NCBI RefSeq assembly: GCF_000003855.2
Contig: NW_003101682.1
Coordinates: 4,744,594 to 4,808,593, forward strand
DNA length: 64,000 nt
DNA from: Blastomyces gilchristii SLH14081
Taxonomy: Eukaryota; Ascomycota; Eurotiomycetes; Onygenales; Ajellomycetaceae
Direction of reading: 5' to 3'
Notes under the pieces: generated by a model
What the model was told of the DNA's origin: nothing
Databases searched by the model: none
Seen by the model: the letters and a program-made list of their open reading frames with translations, nothing else
Shown here: positions 1 to 12,542 of the stretch, piece by piece
Numbering within the stretch: the first letter of the stretch is position 1
How the letters are laid out: each line of letters begins with the position of its first letter
Translations under genes and position numbers: made by a program

Positions 1-2700
1 CTTGCTTTCTGAGAGACTTATAAGAGTATTCATTTCTAGCTGTTTTCAAGGTTTCTGTGAGATGAATAGAGAAGTAAGTTCTTTATATAATCTGAACTGC
101 ACTATTCATGAATTCTGATAAATAGTATAAGAATTCACTATCTTCTTCACAAGTTCTTATATCTTCAGTCAGAAGTATTTTCTTACAAGTAACTCATGAG
201 TTCTAGTGTCTATAAAATAACCTGCTAGAGAAGAGTTATAATGCCTTTTAATAAGTTCTATATATAGAAACTTATTTATGAGCATATAAATCCAGTCCTC
301 TTTTTATAAGAGATTATTTAAGTTTCTTCAATTCTTTATTTCTGCAGGATTGATTTCTATCATAAGTAGTTTTTAAATATACTAAGCATATTCATTCTTC
401 AGTTGCAGTTCAGACAATCTGAATAGAAGATCTTATAAAGACTTATACTCTGTTTCTTCTTGCATCAGATCTTCTACAGTGCTTCTCAAAGCTCACAAAT
501 TCTTCAGATTATAGATACCCTCTTCAAGAATTCTTGCAGAGATTCTCAGAGTGTTAACTCTCAGTGTTATAGAGAGTAGTTGTACAGACTTCTTTTCTCT
601 CTCTTTTCTCTTCTCTTATAGAGAATTGAGAGACTCTTCAGTCAATCTCTTTACAACACTCAGTCTAAGCATTCTGTAAAGCTTTTCTGCTTTCTCTAGT
701 CTCTCTATATCTGTTGCTCTAATCTTCTTAATATAGTCTAATCTGTGAGAGAGTCTGTCTGCTGAGTTCTTAGTTCTCTTAATATATTCTATCTTGAATC
801 AGAACTCACTCAGTCTCTGAGCTCAGTGAATCTATCACTGTGAGAGTTTCTTAATTAAAGTAAACTATTATAAGCTGTTATAATCAGTTCTAATAGTAAT
901 CACTGTTATAAGATTCTCAAAGTAGTGATATCAGTGATGAAAGAATTTCACTATTATAAGAAGCTTCTGATTATAAATGTTATAGTTGATCTTCACAGAT
1001 TATATCTTCTGTGAGAAAAAGATCACTAAAACTCAGTTCTTATTTAGCTGTAGTTATAAGACTATTTCTGAAATTATAAAGAAGAAGACATCTGTCTTCA
1101 ATCTGATTAAGAGTAAGAGATTAAAGTAGAACAGTATCACTGTATCTATGAATATCTATTTCAATCTTACAAAGATCTCATAAGCTTCTAAGATAAGAAA
1201 GTTCTCACAGTTCTCTCTTCTTAATAATCTTTTTATTCTCTATTTATAGAATGATTTCTTCTTATTTTCACTCTTCAGCATATCTATAAGAGTTAAGAAG
1301 ATTCTTATAAATATAAAGATAAATTATCTATAGAAATTCACAAAGCTCAGAAAGATCTGAATCTCATGAATACTAGTTAACTCTGATTATAATAGAATAG
1401 TCTCAACTTATGAAGATTTCATCTGAATATCATTTGCAGTAATTATATATTCTAGGAAATTAATCTGACAGACACTGAAGTTGCACTTTGTAAGCTTAAT
1501 ATACAGTTCTGCCTTATCTAAGATCTTTAACACACTTCATACATGCTCAGTGTGTTCTTCCTTCTTTATGAAGTACATCATCATATTATTCAGATATATT
1601 ATTACAAAGACATTCAGATATATATGAAGTATTTTATTAATGAAAGACTGCAATATTACAGGAATATTAGTCAGATTAAAAGACATTACTAGATATTCAA
1701 ACAATCTCAGTGCAGTTCTAAAGACAGTCTTTTATTCATTCTCAGACTATATTTACAGCTGTGTATATATATTAATTATATTCAGTTATATGAATATAAC
1801 AGCTTCTGTGAGATAATTAATCATATTCTCAATCAGAGATAGAGAATAGTCACTCTTTATTATCTTGAAGTTCAGATTATAGTAGTTTACACATAATCTG
1901 AGATCTTTATTCTTCTTTTTCATGAATATCACAGAGGCTTCTGTGAAGATCTATGAAAGTTGAATAAAGTTATTCTTCAGATTCTTCTTTACATAGGTCT
2001 GCAAGACCTCTGTCTCATGATGAAAGAGCTTATAGATTGATTCTCAGAAGGATTTCTGCTCTTCTATCAAATCTATTATCAGATTTATCTCACAGTGAGA
2101 GAGAAGCTCAGCTGTCTTTGCTGAGCTGAATATCTCTGTGAGATCTTAGTATTTCTCTGATATCTGAAGCTCAGTTTTCATGACTGTGAGATTCTCAGAC
2201 ACTTGTAAAGTCATTATATAGATGAGCTTATCTTCTCTAATCAACTCTGCAGCATCAACTGATTCTATCTCTGTAAGTGAGTCTGTCAATACTGATTGAA
2301 AGTATAAATCTGACTCATAGACAGCTATGTGTGAATTATGTCTTTGAAGTTATACAAGTCTTAAGTATATGTTATCTGTAATATCTGTGATAATCACAGT
2401 TTCTGCAAATCTTCTTCAGATTTCAGAGAGATCTTGTAATTCAAAGATAACTCTTATAAGTCTCTTAACTCTCAGATCTGAGTTCTCACACTCTGCTTAT
2501 TATAAGAGCAGATTCTCAGTCTTCATCTTTCAGCTCATTTACTCTGTAAGCTTTAGAGACATTATAGTAATCTGAGATTCTAAGTTTATTAATACTTCTC
2601 ATGCTTGTGAGACAGTAGCACTGCAGTATAATCTCTTCTTATAAACAAGTATTTTTATTAAGAGAGTAACAGATTCAGGTGTCAGCTTCAAAACTTTTAA
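1..2700 (-). pseudogene. Gy1 copy A pol remnant (protease, RT, RNase H, start of integrase)
   Basis: By colinearity with the complete copy, this stretch holds the protease region, reverse transcriptase (about 1340-1940), RNase H and the beginning of integrase before the window edge. Many in-frame stops, mainly TGA, break it. An open frame of 68 codons on the opposite strand at 2369-2575 also occurs in mirrored form in copy B (7093-7299). It is antisense to the protease region and is not treated as a gene. Confidence 0.7.
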
Positions 2701-3850
2701 GAAGACTGTTACTGACTCTGTTCATGACTTCTCAAATTCCTATTTTAATTTGTCTGAACAGTTTGTATGAAGATGTTCTGATTTAGAATAGATGAAGCAG
2801 AGTCTCTTTTTCTTAATCTCTCTATTATACACTCTGTTTACAGAAGCTTATGAAGCTCTCTCTCTTTACTCAGTAGTCAGACATGAATCTCTCTGTGTCT
2901 TATCATCTTTTTCTAATAAATCTGTTCTCTGTTATTCTGATTCTCACAGAGTCAGTCAGTGATTCACTCTCTGTAGATCTGTGACTCTCACAGTGATCTT
3001 TAAGTGATTAATAAGAGTCATCAGTTTCTTCAGAGTCAAGAACTTAGAGTCTTACTCAATAAGCTTGTTCTGCATGTCTTTATTCAGTCTCTTTATAAAT
3101 ATCATTATTCAGGTCTTGTTTCAGAGCTCTGTTTTCACAGATCTCAATTCATATTATAATTTTATAAAGTGCTGTAAGTAGTCTTTATCAGATTTCTTAT
3201 CTCTTTTGCTAATATTAATGATCACAGTTCAGGTATTCTCTGTTCAGCTTACAGAGTCTCTTAACTTATTCTCTAGATAGATCTTGAGAACAGATCAGTG
3301 AGATCTCTTATAATCATTCTCTAAATACTTCAGCCAGTTCTTGACTTCAGTGTAATAGAGATCTGTTATTACATAGATAATAGCTTTTTCATCTTTCATA
3401 TTACATAGCTGAGCTTGTAAGTCAATTTCAAATACAAACTTGTAAAAGCTTTTATAGATTGTGATTTGATAAGTAGTCTTAAGTGATTGTAACTTAAGAA
3501 AGTTTCTTTTCAGTTTGCAGTTATCTCTGAAGATTATATCTAGATACTCAGTTGAAGAGTGTTTGCAGATAGTAAACATTTCTTGTAGAAAAATAGCTTG
3601 ATTCTGTGAGAGATGCTCAAGAATATTCTTCACTGAGATTAATTTATTCATGGATTTGAAGAGTTTCTCTGTCACAGATGCAGAGAATGATGTTCTGTGA
3701 GTGATTGATAAGTTCTCTGAGACTTCTTTTACAGAGGTTATTCATGGTTCAGATGACTGCTTCTGAGTATCTGTAGTAGAGTTTGCAGAGATTGAAGTAT
3801 GTAAGTTTCTAGTTCTTTCAGTTATAACAGGTGATTACTGACTGACTGAG
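2700..3850 (-). pseudogene. Gy1 copy A gag remnant
   Basis: This is the capsid/nucleocapsid region of the element. The longest uninterrupted stretch is 3295-3675 (126 codons), but the frame continues upstream through one TGA towards the LTR, so 3675 is not the true start. The stretch has a hydrophobic and basic helical look typical of Ty3/Gypsy capsids and keeps one Trp in KNWLKYLEND, where the other copy has TGA. A degenerate CCHC zinc knuckle follows near 2795-2840. Several TGA and TAA codons interrupt the frame, so no full Gag can be made. The limits are approximate. Confidence 0.75.
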
Positions 3851-3857
3851 CTTGAAA

Positions 3858-4115
3858 TATAAGAATAAGTGCTCACAGATGATTATTCAGGTGTTTGCAG
3901 CTTGACATGATATGTACTGTTAACTACTAGAAGTATTCACAGTAGAAAGATAAAATATAGAAATTAAATATATAATAGCATTCAAGCTGAGTTATGAATA
4001 GTATTCCTGAACTCCAGTCTATATAGTTGTGTGTAGCCAAGAGCCGCTAGCTCTATTAGTTACGCGAGAGATAGGAATAGAGGTAAAGAATCCGCGAGGA
4101 GCGGGATTTCTTACA
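3858..4115 (-). repeat. 5' LTR of Gy1 copy A (258 bp)
   Basis: The length equals both LTRs of the complete Gy1 copy. It ends, on the plus strand, in TTCTTACA and begins with the mutated form TATAAGAA of the family terminus TGTAAGAA. The outer part (about 4031-4108) keeps many CpG sites, whereas the inner part has lost them. Confidence 0.9.
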
Positions 4116-4120
4116 ATTTA

Positions 4121-4492
4121 ACATCTTAATATTGAAAGACTCTGTTATATATTATATATTATTTAAAAGACACACTGAATTTAGATATTTTCTATGAACA
4201 TAGTCTGTATTAGAGTTTTATTCTCACTAATTATTCTGGTCTTACTGATTCTTTCATACTTATTAAGTCTTTCATTTTCACTGATTCTTTCATTCTCTCT
4301 GATTTCTCTGATAATTTCTACTTACTTTTGACTACTCAGATTCTGATTGAGTGAGCTTCTTAAATAATGATAGAAAATCAATATTCAGTTACATTTTTAA
4401 GCTTGCAGATAGCTTAATTGAATGATATTCAGTAAAGCAGTCTTATGTATCTCTAAGTTCTAATGAGACTGAATATATGACTCTTAGTGACG
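4121..4492. other. AT-rich spacer, no feature recognised
   Basis: This lies between the Gy1-A LTR and the SINE. It is rich in TCTTTCA/CTGATT-type runs and has no open frame or recognisable repeat end. Confidence 0.5.
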
Positions 4493-4500
4493 CAGTTTAT

Positions 4501-4877
4501 TATTATTATTCTTCTTCTTTTTCTTCTATTATACTTATATGCAAGCGGAGCTTATGATGAGTCCTTGCGTGATGTTAAATACAGGTCAAGTATTGATTAT
4601 ACAGGAGGAAATACAGGTGTTGAGACCACACCAAGATAACAGAATAAAAAAATACAAAGAAGGGACAATTAGATACATGTGATAATAACTTCCCAGCTCA
4701 GAAACATAGAGTGATTTGTTGAAGTGATTTGTACACCTCTGTATTTATTAGAAATCTGAGGTGCTTGAGTTCCAGATTTAATGTATTCTCTGCAGGTTTT
4801 GAACTCACATGTCTTGGTTTCCCACATCAAGGTGCTATCAGGTGTCTGTATTAATCATTCAGCCACTGAGGCTGAGA
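4501..4877 (-). mobile_element. tRNA-derived SINE, copy 1
   Basis: Read on the minus strand it starts with a tRNA-like head. The A-box-like TGGCTGAATGATTAA closely resembles Ser/Leu tRNAs, and the B-box-like GAGTTCAAAACC lies about 65 nt further. A unique body of about 270 nt follows, then a short hairpin (ATGCAAG at 4539-4545 pairing with 4564-4570), and the tail is an AAGAAGAATAATAATAA-type repeat. The flanking direct repeat CAGTTTAT (4493-4500 and 4878-4885) is the target-site duplication. A second copy sits at 16857-17250. CpG sites survive near the 3' end, so this copy is less mutated than its surroundings. It has no coding capacity. Confidence 0.85.
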
Positions 4878-4945
4878 CAGTTTATGAAGCAACATGAATC
4901 TGAAATCTTATAATTGAGCTGGGCTTCATTATCTCATCTCTGATA

Positions 4946-5190
4946 CAGATTCTCACTAATAATAAGAGTGTTATAGATGTTATAAAGATAGCAGGTACTA
5001 CAATCTAAAGTCAGCACATTGACACATGCTTTCATTTTTTATATTGATAGTTAAATCAGAAGATCATTGATTTGAAATACATTTCTATCACTCAGATAAT
5101 AGCAGATGAACTCACTAAACCTCTAGACACTGTGATATTTATATAATTCATGATTTTATTAGGTCTTACAGACAGAGAAGCCAGAAATAC
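4946..5190 (+). pseudogene. Ty1/Copia retrotransposon RNase H tail
   Basis: One reading frame gives the C-terminal Copia RNase H signature: NNKSVIDVIK, then QHIDTCFHFLY, then IIDLKYI...IIADELTKPLDT, ending near a LLGL motif. In intact Copia elements this is the stretch (K)HIDIRYHFIR...LKYIPTxxQxADxLTKPL at the end of pol. Three stops interrupt it (one TAA, then adjacent TGA and TAG). The rest of pol is not found upstream because the SINE and Gy1 copy A lie there, so only the tail survives. A possible LTR begins downstream at 5279. Confidence 0.8.
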
Positions 5191-5278
5191 TTAATTTTAT
5201 ATTTGTATTTAATTTTAACAGACTATCTTGATGAATTGAGTGTTTTTATATATGATTCTTATTATCTCAAGAGAGACT

Positions 5279-5432
5279 GTTAACTGTTACAGCTATTGTA
5301 ACTACTGACTATAGTCATCTCTCTAGATCACATGATCAATCACTATATTAAGCTTTTTATAGATAGATCTATCAATACAACCTTGAACTATATCACAGAT
5401 TTGAAGAAATATTTAGTCACTGAATAATAACA
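5279..5432 (+). repeat. Possible LTR of the Copia remnant
   Basis: The stretch begins TGTTAACTGTTACAG right after a purine run (GAGAGAC) and could end at ATAATAACA, which gives TG...CA ends. Its place after the RNase H tail fits a 3' LTR. No second copy is visible for comparison, so this is tentative. Confidence 0.3.
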
Positions 5433-5552
5433 GAGTCACTTCTAAATATAGTTACAAATGTAAGAGAGCTCTAGCAGCCACTGATTAATTTTTATATAAG
5501 CTAGTATATATCTATAATCTTACACTGACTCAAGCAATCTTTGAATCATATC

Positions 5553-5810
5553 TGTAAGAAATCCCACTTCTTGCGGATTCTTTACCTCTATTCCTATCTC
5601 TCACGTAATCAATAGAGCTAGCGGCCCTTGTCTACACACAACTATATAGTCTGAAGTTCACAAATACTATTCATAACTTAGCTTGAATACTATTATACAT
5701 TTAATCTCTACATTTTATCTTTCTACTGTGAATACTTCTAGTAGTTAACAGTATATATCATGTGAAGCTGTAAACATCTGAATAATTGTCTATGAGCACT
5801 TATTCTTACA
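5553..5810 (+). repeat. 5' LTR of Gy1 copy B
   Basis: It differs from the 3' LTR almost only by C/T and G/A changes. Its left (outer) half keeps sites such as TTGCGGATTC and GCTAGCGGCCC, while its right (inner) half has lost them. Confidence 0.95.
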
Positions 5811-5814
5811 TTTC

Positions 5815-6960
5815 AAGCTCAGTCAGTCAGCAACTGTCTGTTATAACTGAGAGAATTAGAAACTTATATACTTCAATCTCTGTGAACTCTATTACAGATA
5901 CTCAGAAGCAGTCATCTGAATCATGAATAATCTCTATAAAAGAAGTCTCAGAGAACTTATCAATCATTTATAAAATATTATTCTCTATATCTGTGACAGA
6001 GAAACTCTCTGAATTCATGAATAAATCAATCTTAGTGAAGAATATTCTTGAGTATCTCTTATAAAATTAAGCTATTTTTCTACAAGAAATGCTTACTGTC
6101 TGTAAACACTCTTGAACTGAGTCTCTAGATATAATCTTCAGAGATATCTGTGAACTGAAAAGAAACTTTCTTAAGTTATAATTACTTAAGATTACTTATT
6201 GAATCACAATCTATAAAAGCTTTTATAAGTTTGTATTTGAAATTGACTTACAAGCTCAGCTATATGATAAGAAAGATAAAGAAGCTATTATCTATATAAT
6301 GACAGACCTCTATTACACTGAAGTCAAGAACTGACTGAATTATCTAGAGAATGATTATAAGAGATTCTGCTGATCTGTTCTTAAGATCTATCTAGAGAAT
6401 AAGTTGAGAGACTCTGTAAGCTGAACAGAGAACATCTGAGCTGTGATCATTAATATTAGAAAAAGAGATGAGAAATCTGAGAAAGACTACTCACAGCTCT
6501 TTATAAAATTATAATATGAATTAAGATCTGTGAAAATAGAGTTCTGAAATAAGACCTGAATAATGATATTTATAAAGAGACTGAATAAAGATATACAGAA
6601 CAAGCTCATTAAGTAAGACTCTAAGTTCTTGACTCTGAAGAAACTGATGACTCTCATTCACTGTTTACAGATCACTGTAAGAGTCACAGATCTGCAGAGA
6701 GCAGATCACTGACTGATTCTGTGAGAGTTAGAATAACAGAGAACAGATTTATCAGAAAAAGATGACAAGATACAGAGAGATTTGTATCTGACTGCTGAGC
6801 AGAGAGAAAGAGCTTCATAATCTCTTATAAATAGAGTATATAATAGAGAGATTAAGAAAAAGAGACTCTGCTTTATCTATTCTAAATCAGAATATCATCA
6901 TACAAACTGTCTGAATAAATTAAAATAGAAATTTAAGAAGTTATAGACAGAGTCAGTAAC
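5815..6960 (+). pseudogene. Gy1 copy B gag remnant
   Basis: This is the counterpart of the gag stretch in copy A, with more stops. The capsid region aligns with the 126-codon open stretch of copy A. Near 6862-6905 one frame reads LCFIYSKSEYHHTNC, which fits a CX2CX4HX4C nucleocapsid knuckle in which the second Cys has become Tyr (TGC/TGT to TAT). TGA replaces Trp in KN(W)LNYLEND. It cannot make Gag. Confidence 0.8.
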
Positions 6961-9900
6961 AGTCTTCTTAAGAATCTTGAAGCTGATATCTGAATCTGTT
7001 ACTCTCTTAATAAAAATACTTACTTATAGAGAGAGACTGTGCTGCAGTACTACTGTCTCATAAGTATAAAAAGTATTAATGAACTCAGAATCTCAGATCA
7101 CTGTAGTGTCTCTAAACCTTGCAGAGTGAATAAGCTGAATAATGAAAACTAGAAATCTGCTCTTATAATAAGCAGGGTGTGAGAACTCAGATCTGAGAGC
7201 TGAGAAACTTGTAAGAGTTATCTTTGAATTGTAAGATCTTTCTGAAATCTGAAGAAGATTTGTAGAAACTGTGATTATTACAGATATCACAGATAACATA
7301 TACTTGAGACTTGTATAACTTCAAAGACACAATTCACACATAGCTGTCTGTGAGTCAGGTTTATACTTCTGATCAGTGTTGATAGACTCACTTATAAAGA
7401 TAGAATCAGTTAATGCTGCAGAGTTAATTAGAGAAGATAAGCTCATCTATATAATGACTTTATAAGTGTCTGAGAATCTCACAGTCATGAAAACTGAGCT
7501 TCAGATATCAGAGAAATACTGAGATCTTGCAGAGATATTCAGCTTAGTAAAGACAGCTGAGCTTTCTTCTTACTATAAGAAGAATCTGATAATAAATTTA
7601 ATAGAAGAGTAGAAACTCTTCTGAGAACTAATCTATAAGCTCTTTCATTATGAGACAGAGATCTTATAAGTCTATGTAAAGAAGAATCTGAAGAATGACT
7701 TTATCTGATCTTTACAGGCCTCTGCAGAAGCCTCTGTGATATTTATAAAGAAGAAGAATGAAGATCTCAGATTGTGTGTAGACTACTGTAATCTTAACTT
7801 TAAAACAATAAAGAGTTACTATTCTCTATCTCTGATTGAGAATGTGATTAACTGTCTCACAGAAGCTGTCATATTTATATAACTGAATATAATCAATATA
7901 TATACACAGCTGTGAATATAATCTGAGAATGAATAAAAGACTGTCTTTAAAACTGTACTGAAATTATTTGAATATCTAGTGATGTGTTTTAATCTGACTA
8001 ATATCTTCACAGTATTTCAGTCTTTTATTAATAAAACACTTTATGTATATCTGAATATTTTTGTGATAATATATCTGAATGATGTGATAATGTACTTTAT
8101 GAAGAAGAAAGAATATACTGAGTATGTGTGAAGTGTGTTGAAGATCTTAGATAAGGCAGGACTGTATATTAAGCTTATAAAGTATAACTTCAGTGTCTAT
8201 TGAATTAATTTTCTAGAATATGTAATCACTGCAGATGATATTCAGATAAAATCTTCATAAATTAAGACTATTCTATTATGATTAGAGTTAACTAGTATTC
8301 ATAAGATTCAGATCTTTCTGAGCTTTGTGAATTTCTATAGATGATTTATCTTTGTATTTACAAGAATCTTCTTGACTCTTACAGATATACTGAAGAGTGA
8401 GAATAAGAAGAAGTCATTTCATGAACAGAGAATGAAAAGATTATTAAGAAGAAAGAACTATAAGAACTTTCTTATCTCAGAAGCTTACAGAGTCTTTATA
8501 AGATTAAAACAGATATTTATAGATACAGTGATACTATTTCACTTTAATCTCTTACTCTTAATTAGATTGAAGATAGATGTCTTCTTCTTTATAATTTCAG
8601 AAATAGTCTTGTAACTACAGTTAAATGAGAACTGGGTTTCAGTGATCTTTTTCTTATAAAAGATATAACTCATGAAGATCAACTATAACATTCATGATCA
8701 GAAGCTTCTTTTAATAGTGAAATTCTTCTATTACTGATATCACTACTTTGAGAATCTTATAACAGTGATTACTATTAGAACTGATTATAACAGCTTATAA
8801 TAGTTTACTTTAATCAAGAAACTCTTATAATGACAGATTTACTGAGCTCAGAAACTGAGTGAGTTCTGATTCAAGATAGAATATATCAAGAAAATCAAGA
8901 ACTCAGTGAATAAACTCTCTCACAGACCAGACTATATTAAGAAGACTAGAATGACAGATACAGAGAGACTAGAGAAGATAGAAAAGCTTCACAGAATGCT
9001 TAGACTGAGTGTTATAAAGAGATTAACTGAAGAGTCTCTCAATTCTCTGTAAGAGAAGAGAGAGAAGAGAGAGAAGAAATCTGTATAACTACTCTCTATA
9101 ATACTGAGAGTTAACACTCTGAGAATCTCTGTAAGAATTCTTGAAGAGAGTATCTATAATCTGAAAAGTTTACAGACTTTGAGAAGTGCTATGAAAGATC
9201 TGATGTAAGAAGAAACAGAGTATAAGTCTTTATAAGATCTTCTATTCAGATTGTCTGAACTGTAACTGAAGAATGAATATACTTAATATATTTAAAAACT
9301 GCTCACAGCAGAGATCAATTCTACAGAAATAAAGAATTAAAGAGACTTAAATAATCTCTTATAAAGAGAGGACTGAATTTATAATCTATGAATGAGTTTC
9401 TATGCATAGAACTTATTAAAAGATATTATGACTCTTCTCTAGTAAGTTATTTTATAGATACTAGAACTTATGAGTTACTTATAAGAAAATACTTCTGATT
9501 GAAGATGTGAGAATTTATAAAGAAGATAGTGAATTCTTGTACTATTTATCAGAGTTCATGAGTAGTATAGTTCAGATTATATACAGAACTTACTTCTTTA
9601 CTTATTCTGCAGAAACCTTGAAAACAGCTGGAAATAAATACTCTTATAAGTCTCTCTGAAAGCAAGAACATATATAATGTCTACTTTGACAGTGTGCTGA
9701 TGATAGTTAATTACTTTATTAAGATAACACACTTTATATTCATCTGCAAGAACTTAAAGTCAAAGGATTTGACTTATATATTTGTCTGTAATATAATCTA
9801 ATTGTATGAGTTATCTATAAATATTATCTCAGATAGAGAATCAATCTTTGTAGAAGAGTTCTGATCTGATCTGATAACTATACTGAAGATCTTATAAGAT

Positions 9901-10850
9901 CTAAGCATGACTTTTCATCAATAGACAGATGATCAGACAGAATATCTGATAAGTATATTAAAACAGTATCTGTGATACTTTATTAATTACAATCAGAATA
10001 ACTGAATGTATTGATTATCACTTACAGAGTTTATATATAATAACTCAAAGTATATCAGCACAGATAAAACCCTCTTTAAGATACTCACTGAGACTTATTC
10101 ATATATAATCTTGATGAACTCATGAGAGTATACTATAGAGTGTGATAATACTCATGAATGAGCTGAGAGAATTCAGAAGATTTAGAAGAAAGTCTGTAAA
10201 TTCTTAAGAAAGACTTAAGAGTATCAGAAGAGATACTATAACTTCAAGTATATTATAAAGAGTTTTAAGAAAGATAATAGAGTCTGACTCAGTCTAGAAA
10301 ATATCATTATATAGAGATCTAGTAAGAAGCTGAATCTCTTACAGACAGAGTCTTATAAGATTATGAATAAAATTAGTTTATAGTTCTATAGATTGAAACT
10401 ATTATCTGAGTTATAGATATATAATATTTTTCATGTCTCTTTACTCTGTAAATATAAGAAATTCTTAGAAGAGAATTCTATGACTTATTACTCTGTCTGT
10501 AAAGTATTAGAGAGTAAAAGAGAATATCAGATTAAAGAGATTATTAACTCAGAGAAATGAGATTACAAGCTCTGATTCAAGATTCAGTGTTAAGAATATT
10601 CTGATAAGATGAATAAGTTCACTTAAGAATTATCTGAGCAGATAAGATATTTACAGAAGCTGAGACATAACTTTCATACTGTGAATTCTGATAAGTCAGA
10701 ATAATATGATCTTTACTAAGAATTCAATTGTAATAAAGATATTAACACTGTTATTTATAAGTTCTAGTCTATAAGATAATGAGTTTCTACTGATATGAAC
10801 AGTCTGCAGTGTACATAAAAGAAGAAGAAATCATACTCTTATTAAAGTTA
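6960..10850 (+). pseudogene. Gy1 copy B pol remnant: protease, RT, RNase H, integrase, chromodomain
   Basis: Reverse transcriptase is clear at about 7735-8330: VIFIKKKNEDLRLCVDYCNLN, then FEYLVMCFNLTN, then the catalytic box as YLNDVIMYF (normally YLDD, first Asp lost by GAT to AAT). FLSFVNFYR(W)F marks its end. RNase H follows, including an open stretch at 8372-8614. Integrase lies at about 9430-10340. The C-terminal GPY-like stretch ends with YNIFHVSLLCKYK. Near 10520-10690 the frame IKEIINSE...DYKLxFKIQC...FTxELSEQIRYL has the layout of a chromodomain (x = TGA or TAA), which makes this a chromovirus. Stops are mainly TGA at Trp positions. Confidence 0.88.
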
Positions 10851-10959
10851 AAAAATAAGAAAATAAAAATAGAATCATGAACACAATTTAGAGATCAATA
10901 AAGAAAAAATAAAGAAAACTCAAATTCATATTCTTAATACTCATGATATTTAATCTTCT

Positions 10960-11760
10960 CATAACTATCAACTTCTCTCTTCAAAGAAGCAGAGAGTATT
11001 ATACTCACAGTACAGATAATTATTGTATTTGATGTGAAGACTGTTAGAAATGCACAGACTTCAGAGAAGCTGAATATCAGAATATATACAGTTGTGACAG
11101 AATCTTGAGAACTGACTGTCTGTATATGTGATCAGATATTTCTTATAAAGCTATATCTGCTTTCTCAGTTATACTGAAGTATTCAGCCTGAAAATAATTG
11201 AGATGTGAAGAGAGAGCTTATCTACTCAGACTAACTTCTGTCATGAATTCATAGCATTTGCATTGTCTTGATTACTCAGATTTTACAGGTATTCAGAGAC
11301 TTATCTCTTATTGACAATAAGATTGTGAAAATGCACTGCAGTATGAGAATCATTGATAGAAAACCTAGATATATTTACATATGTCTGATCAGAGATTGTG
11401 CAGACAGAGAGAGAGTGATTGTAAGTCTGTGAGACTGTAGAAGACACTGACAACACTAGAAGCTTTATAAGAACTATTAGCTAGAGTCTGTAACAAATTA
11501 CTTATAAGAAGACTTATAGTAAAGAAGAGAACTGCACTGCTTGAAGCTAGAAACTGATCTGAGAGAGATATGAAATTGACTGCTGATCTGAAGATTGAGT
11601 GCAGTGATAAAGCTGAGAGAAATGAAGATGCTGTTGTAAGTGATAACATCTCTGCTTTATCAGCTAATAAAAAGTAATCAGAGAAGTTATAGAAATACTC
11701 ATAAGAAGCTTAGCAGCAGTCAGACATTGTTTATGAAGATATTGAAATTGAAAAATTTTT
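10960..11760 (+). pseudogene. Gy1 extra 3' reading frame, Cys-rich then helical, function unknown
   Basis: Downstream of the chromodomain one frame stays readable for at least 240 codons if TGA/TAG/TAA sites are read as mutated sense codons. It starts with a Cys-rich block (C-I-x-C-E-D-C-x-K-C-T-D-F near 11024, two more Cys within 30 residues). It continues with charged helical sequence (for example KTLTTLEALxELLARVCNKLL) into DNISALSANKK. The same region is present in the Gy1 fragment at 19439-20119. Gypsy elements usually end after integrase or chromodomain, so this may be an accessory gene. I do not recognise the protein. Confidence 0.45.
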
Positions 11761-12527
11761 ATTCTTGAGAAGTTCTTGAATTAATATACAGATATTGTTA
11801 GAAACACTCTCTCTCTATTATCTGAGTGAAAACACTTCACAGATGAATGAGAATACTCACAGTTTATAAGAATAAAAGCTGTTACAGAAAAAGAAAAAAG
11901 AAGATAAGATTTCATAGACAGATCTGAGATATTTATACTACTCTAGAGAGATTTGTTTACACTGTGAGTGATTCTATGAAACAGTCAGATCACTCTAGAA
12001 ATAAGAGTCATTATAAATCACAGATCTGAATCTTTCTATATAACTATAAAGAGTAATTGCAGATCATAGATATCTTGATTCTATAATTCTACAGAGTTGA
12101 TGAAAGAATAGAAAATTCCTCACAATTCTACAGTGTTAAAAAACAATGATTTATAAGAATAAGTGAAAGATCAACTTGTAAATACTTCTTCTTAATAAGA
12201 ATAATCTCACAGAGAGTGATTCATCTGTGAGATAAATCTGTATAATAATCACTCAAGAATCTTATAAAAATGATTGAGAGTCAACTAAAACTCTTCTATA
12301 TAAAAGATGTGAGATGAATCTATGTAATAGTCAGAGAAGAATCTGTAAATTATAAAGAATCTTATGAAATAAGAAACTGAGTAACAGACTCTTTTCTCTT
12401 CACAGTAATAAGGGATTTTTCCTCACTGAGATTTTTTATAGATATGAAGAGTTTTTAGTGAGTATCACTGCAGTGCTGAGCTGATTCTATGAAGTCACTC
12501 AGTAAAAGGCTTCACAGATGAAGTCTT
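11760..12527 (+). other. Gy1 3' untranslated stretch
   Basis: This is AT-rich and stop-dense sequence between the extra frame and the polypurine tract. It is shared with 19439-20119, so it belongs to the element rather than being an insertion. Confidence 0.55.
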
Positions 12528-12542
12528 AGAGAGAAGAAGATA

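Larger units (their letters stand above)
1..4115 (-). mobile_element. Gy1 copy A: chromodomain Gypsy LTR retrotransposon, 3' part cut off by window
   Basis: This element lies on the minus strand and runs off the left edge. It is the reverse-complement counterpart of the complete copy at 5553-12800: position 1 corresponds to about 9669 and 4115 to 5553, almost without indels. Its 5' LTR is 3858-4115. Reading leftwards come gag, a zinc knuckle, protease region, reverse transcriptase (about 1340-1940) and part of RNase H and integrase. In-frame stops are frequent and mostly TGA at expected Trp codons. The 3' LTR is outside the window, so the duplication beside the 5' LTR (ATTTA at 4116-4120) has no visible partner. 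Confidence 0.93.

Noticed and set aside
2369..2575. 68-codon open frame, mirrored at 7093-7299
   Set aside because: It is antisense to the Gy1 protease region in both copies. It stays open because C-to-T mutation removes antisense stops, not because of selection that I can see.
4780..4877. tRNA-Ser/Leu-like sequence as a functional tRNA gene
   Set aside because: The arms do not pair as a full tRNA, a body and repeat tail follow, target duplications flank it, and a second copy exists: it is a SINE head.
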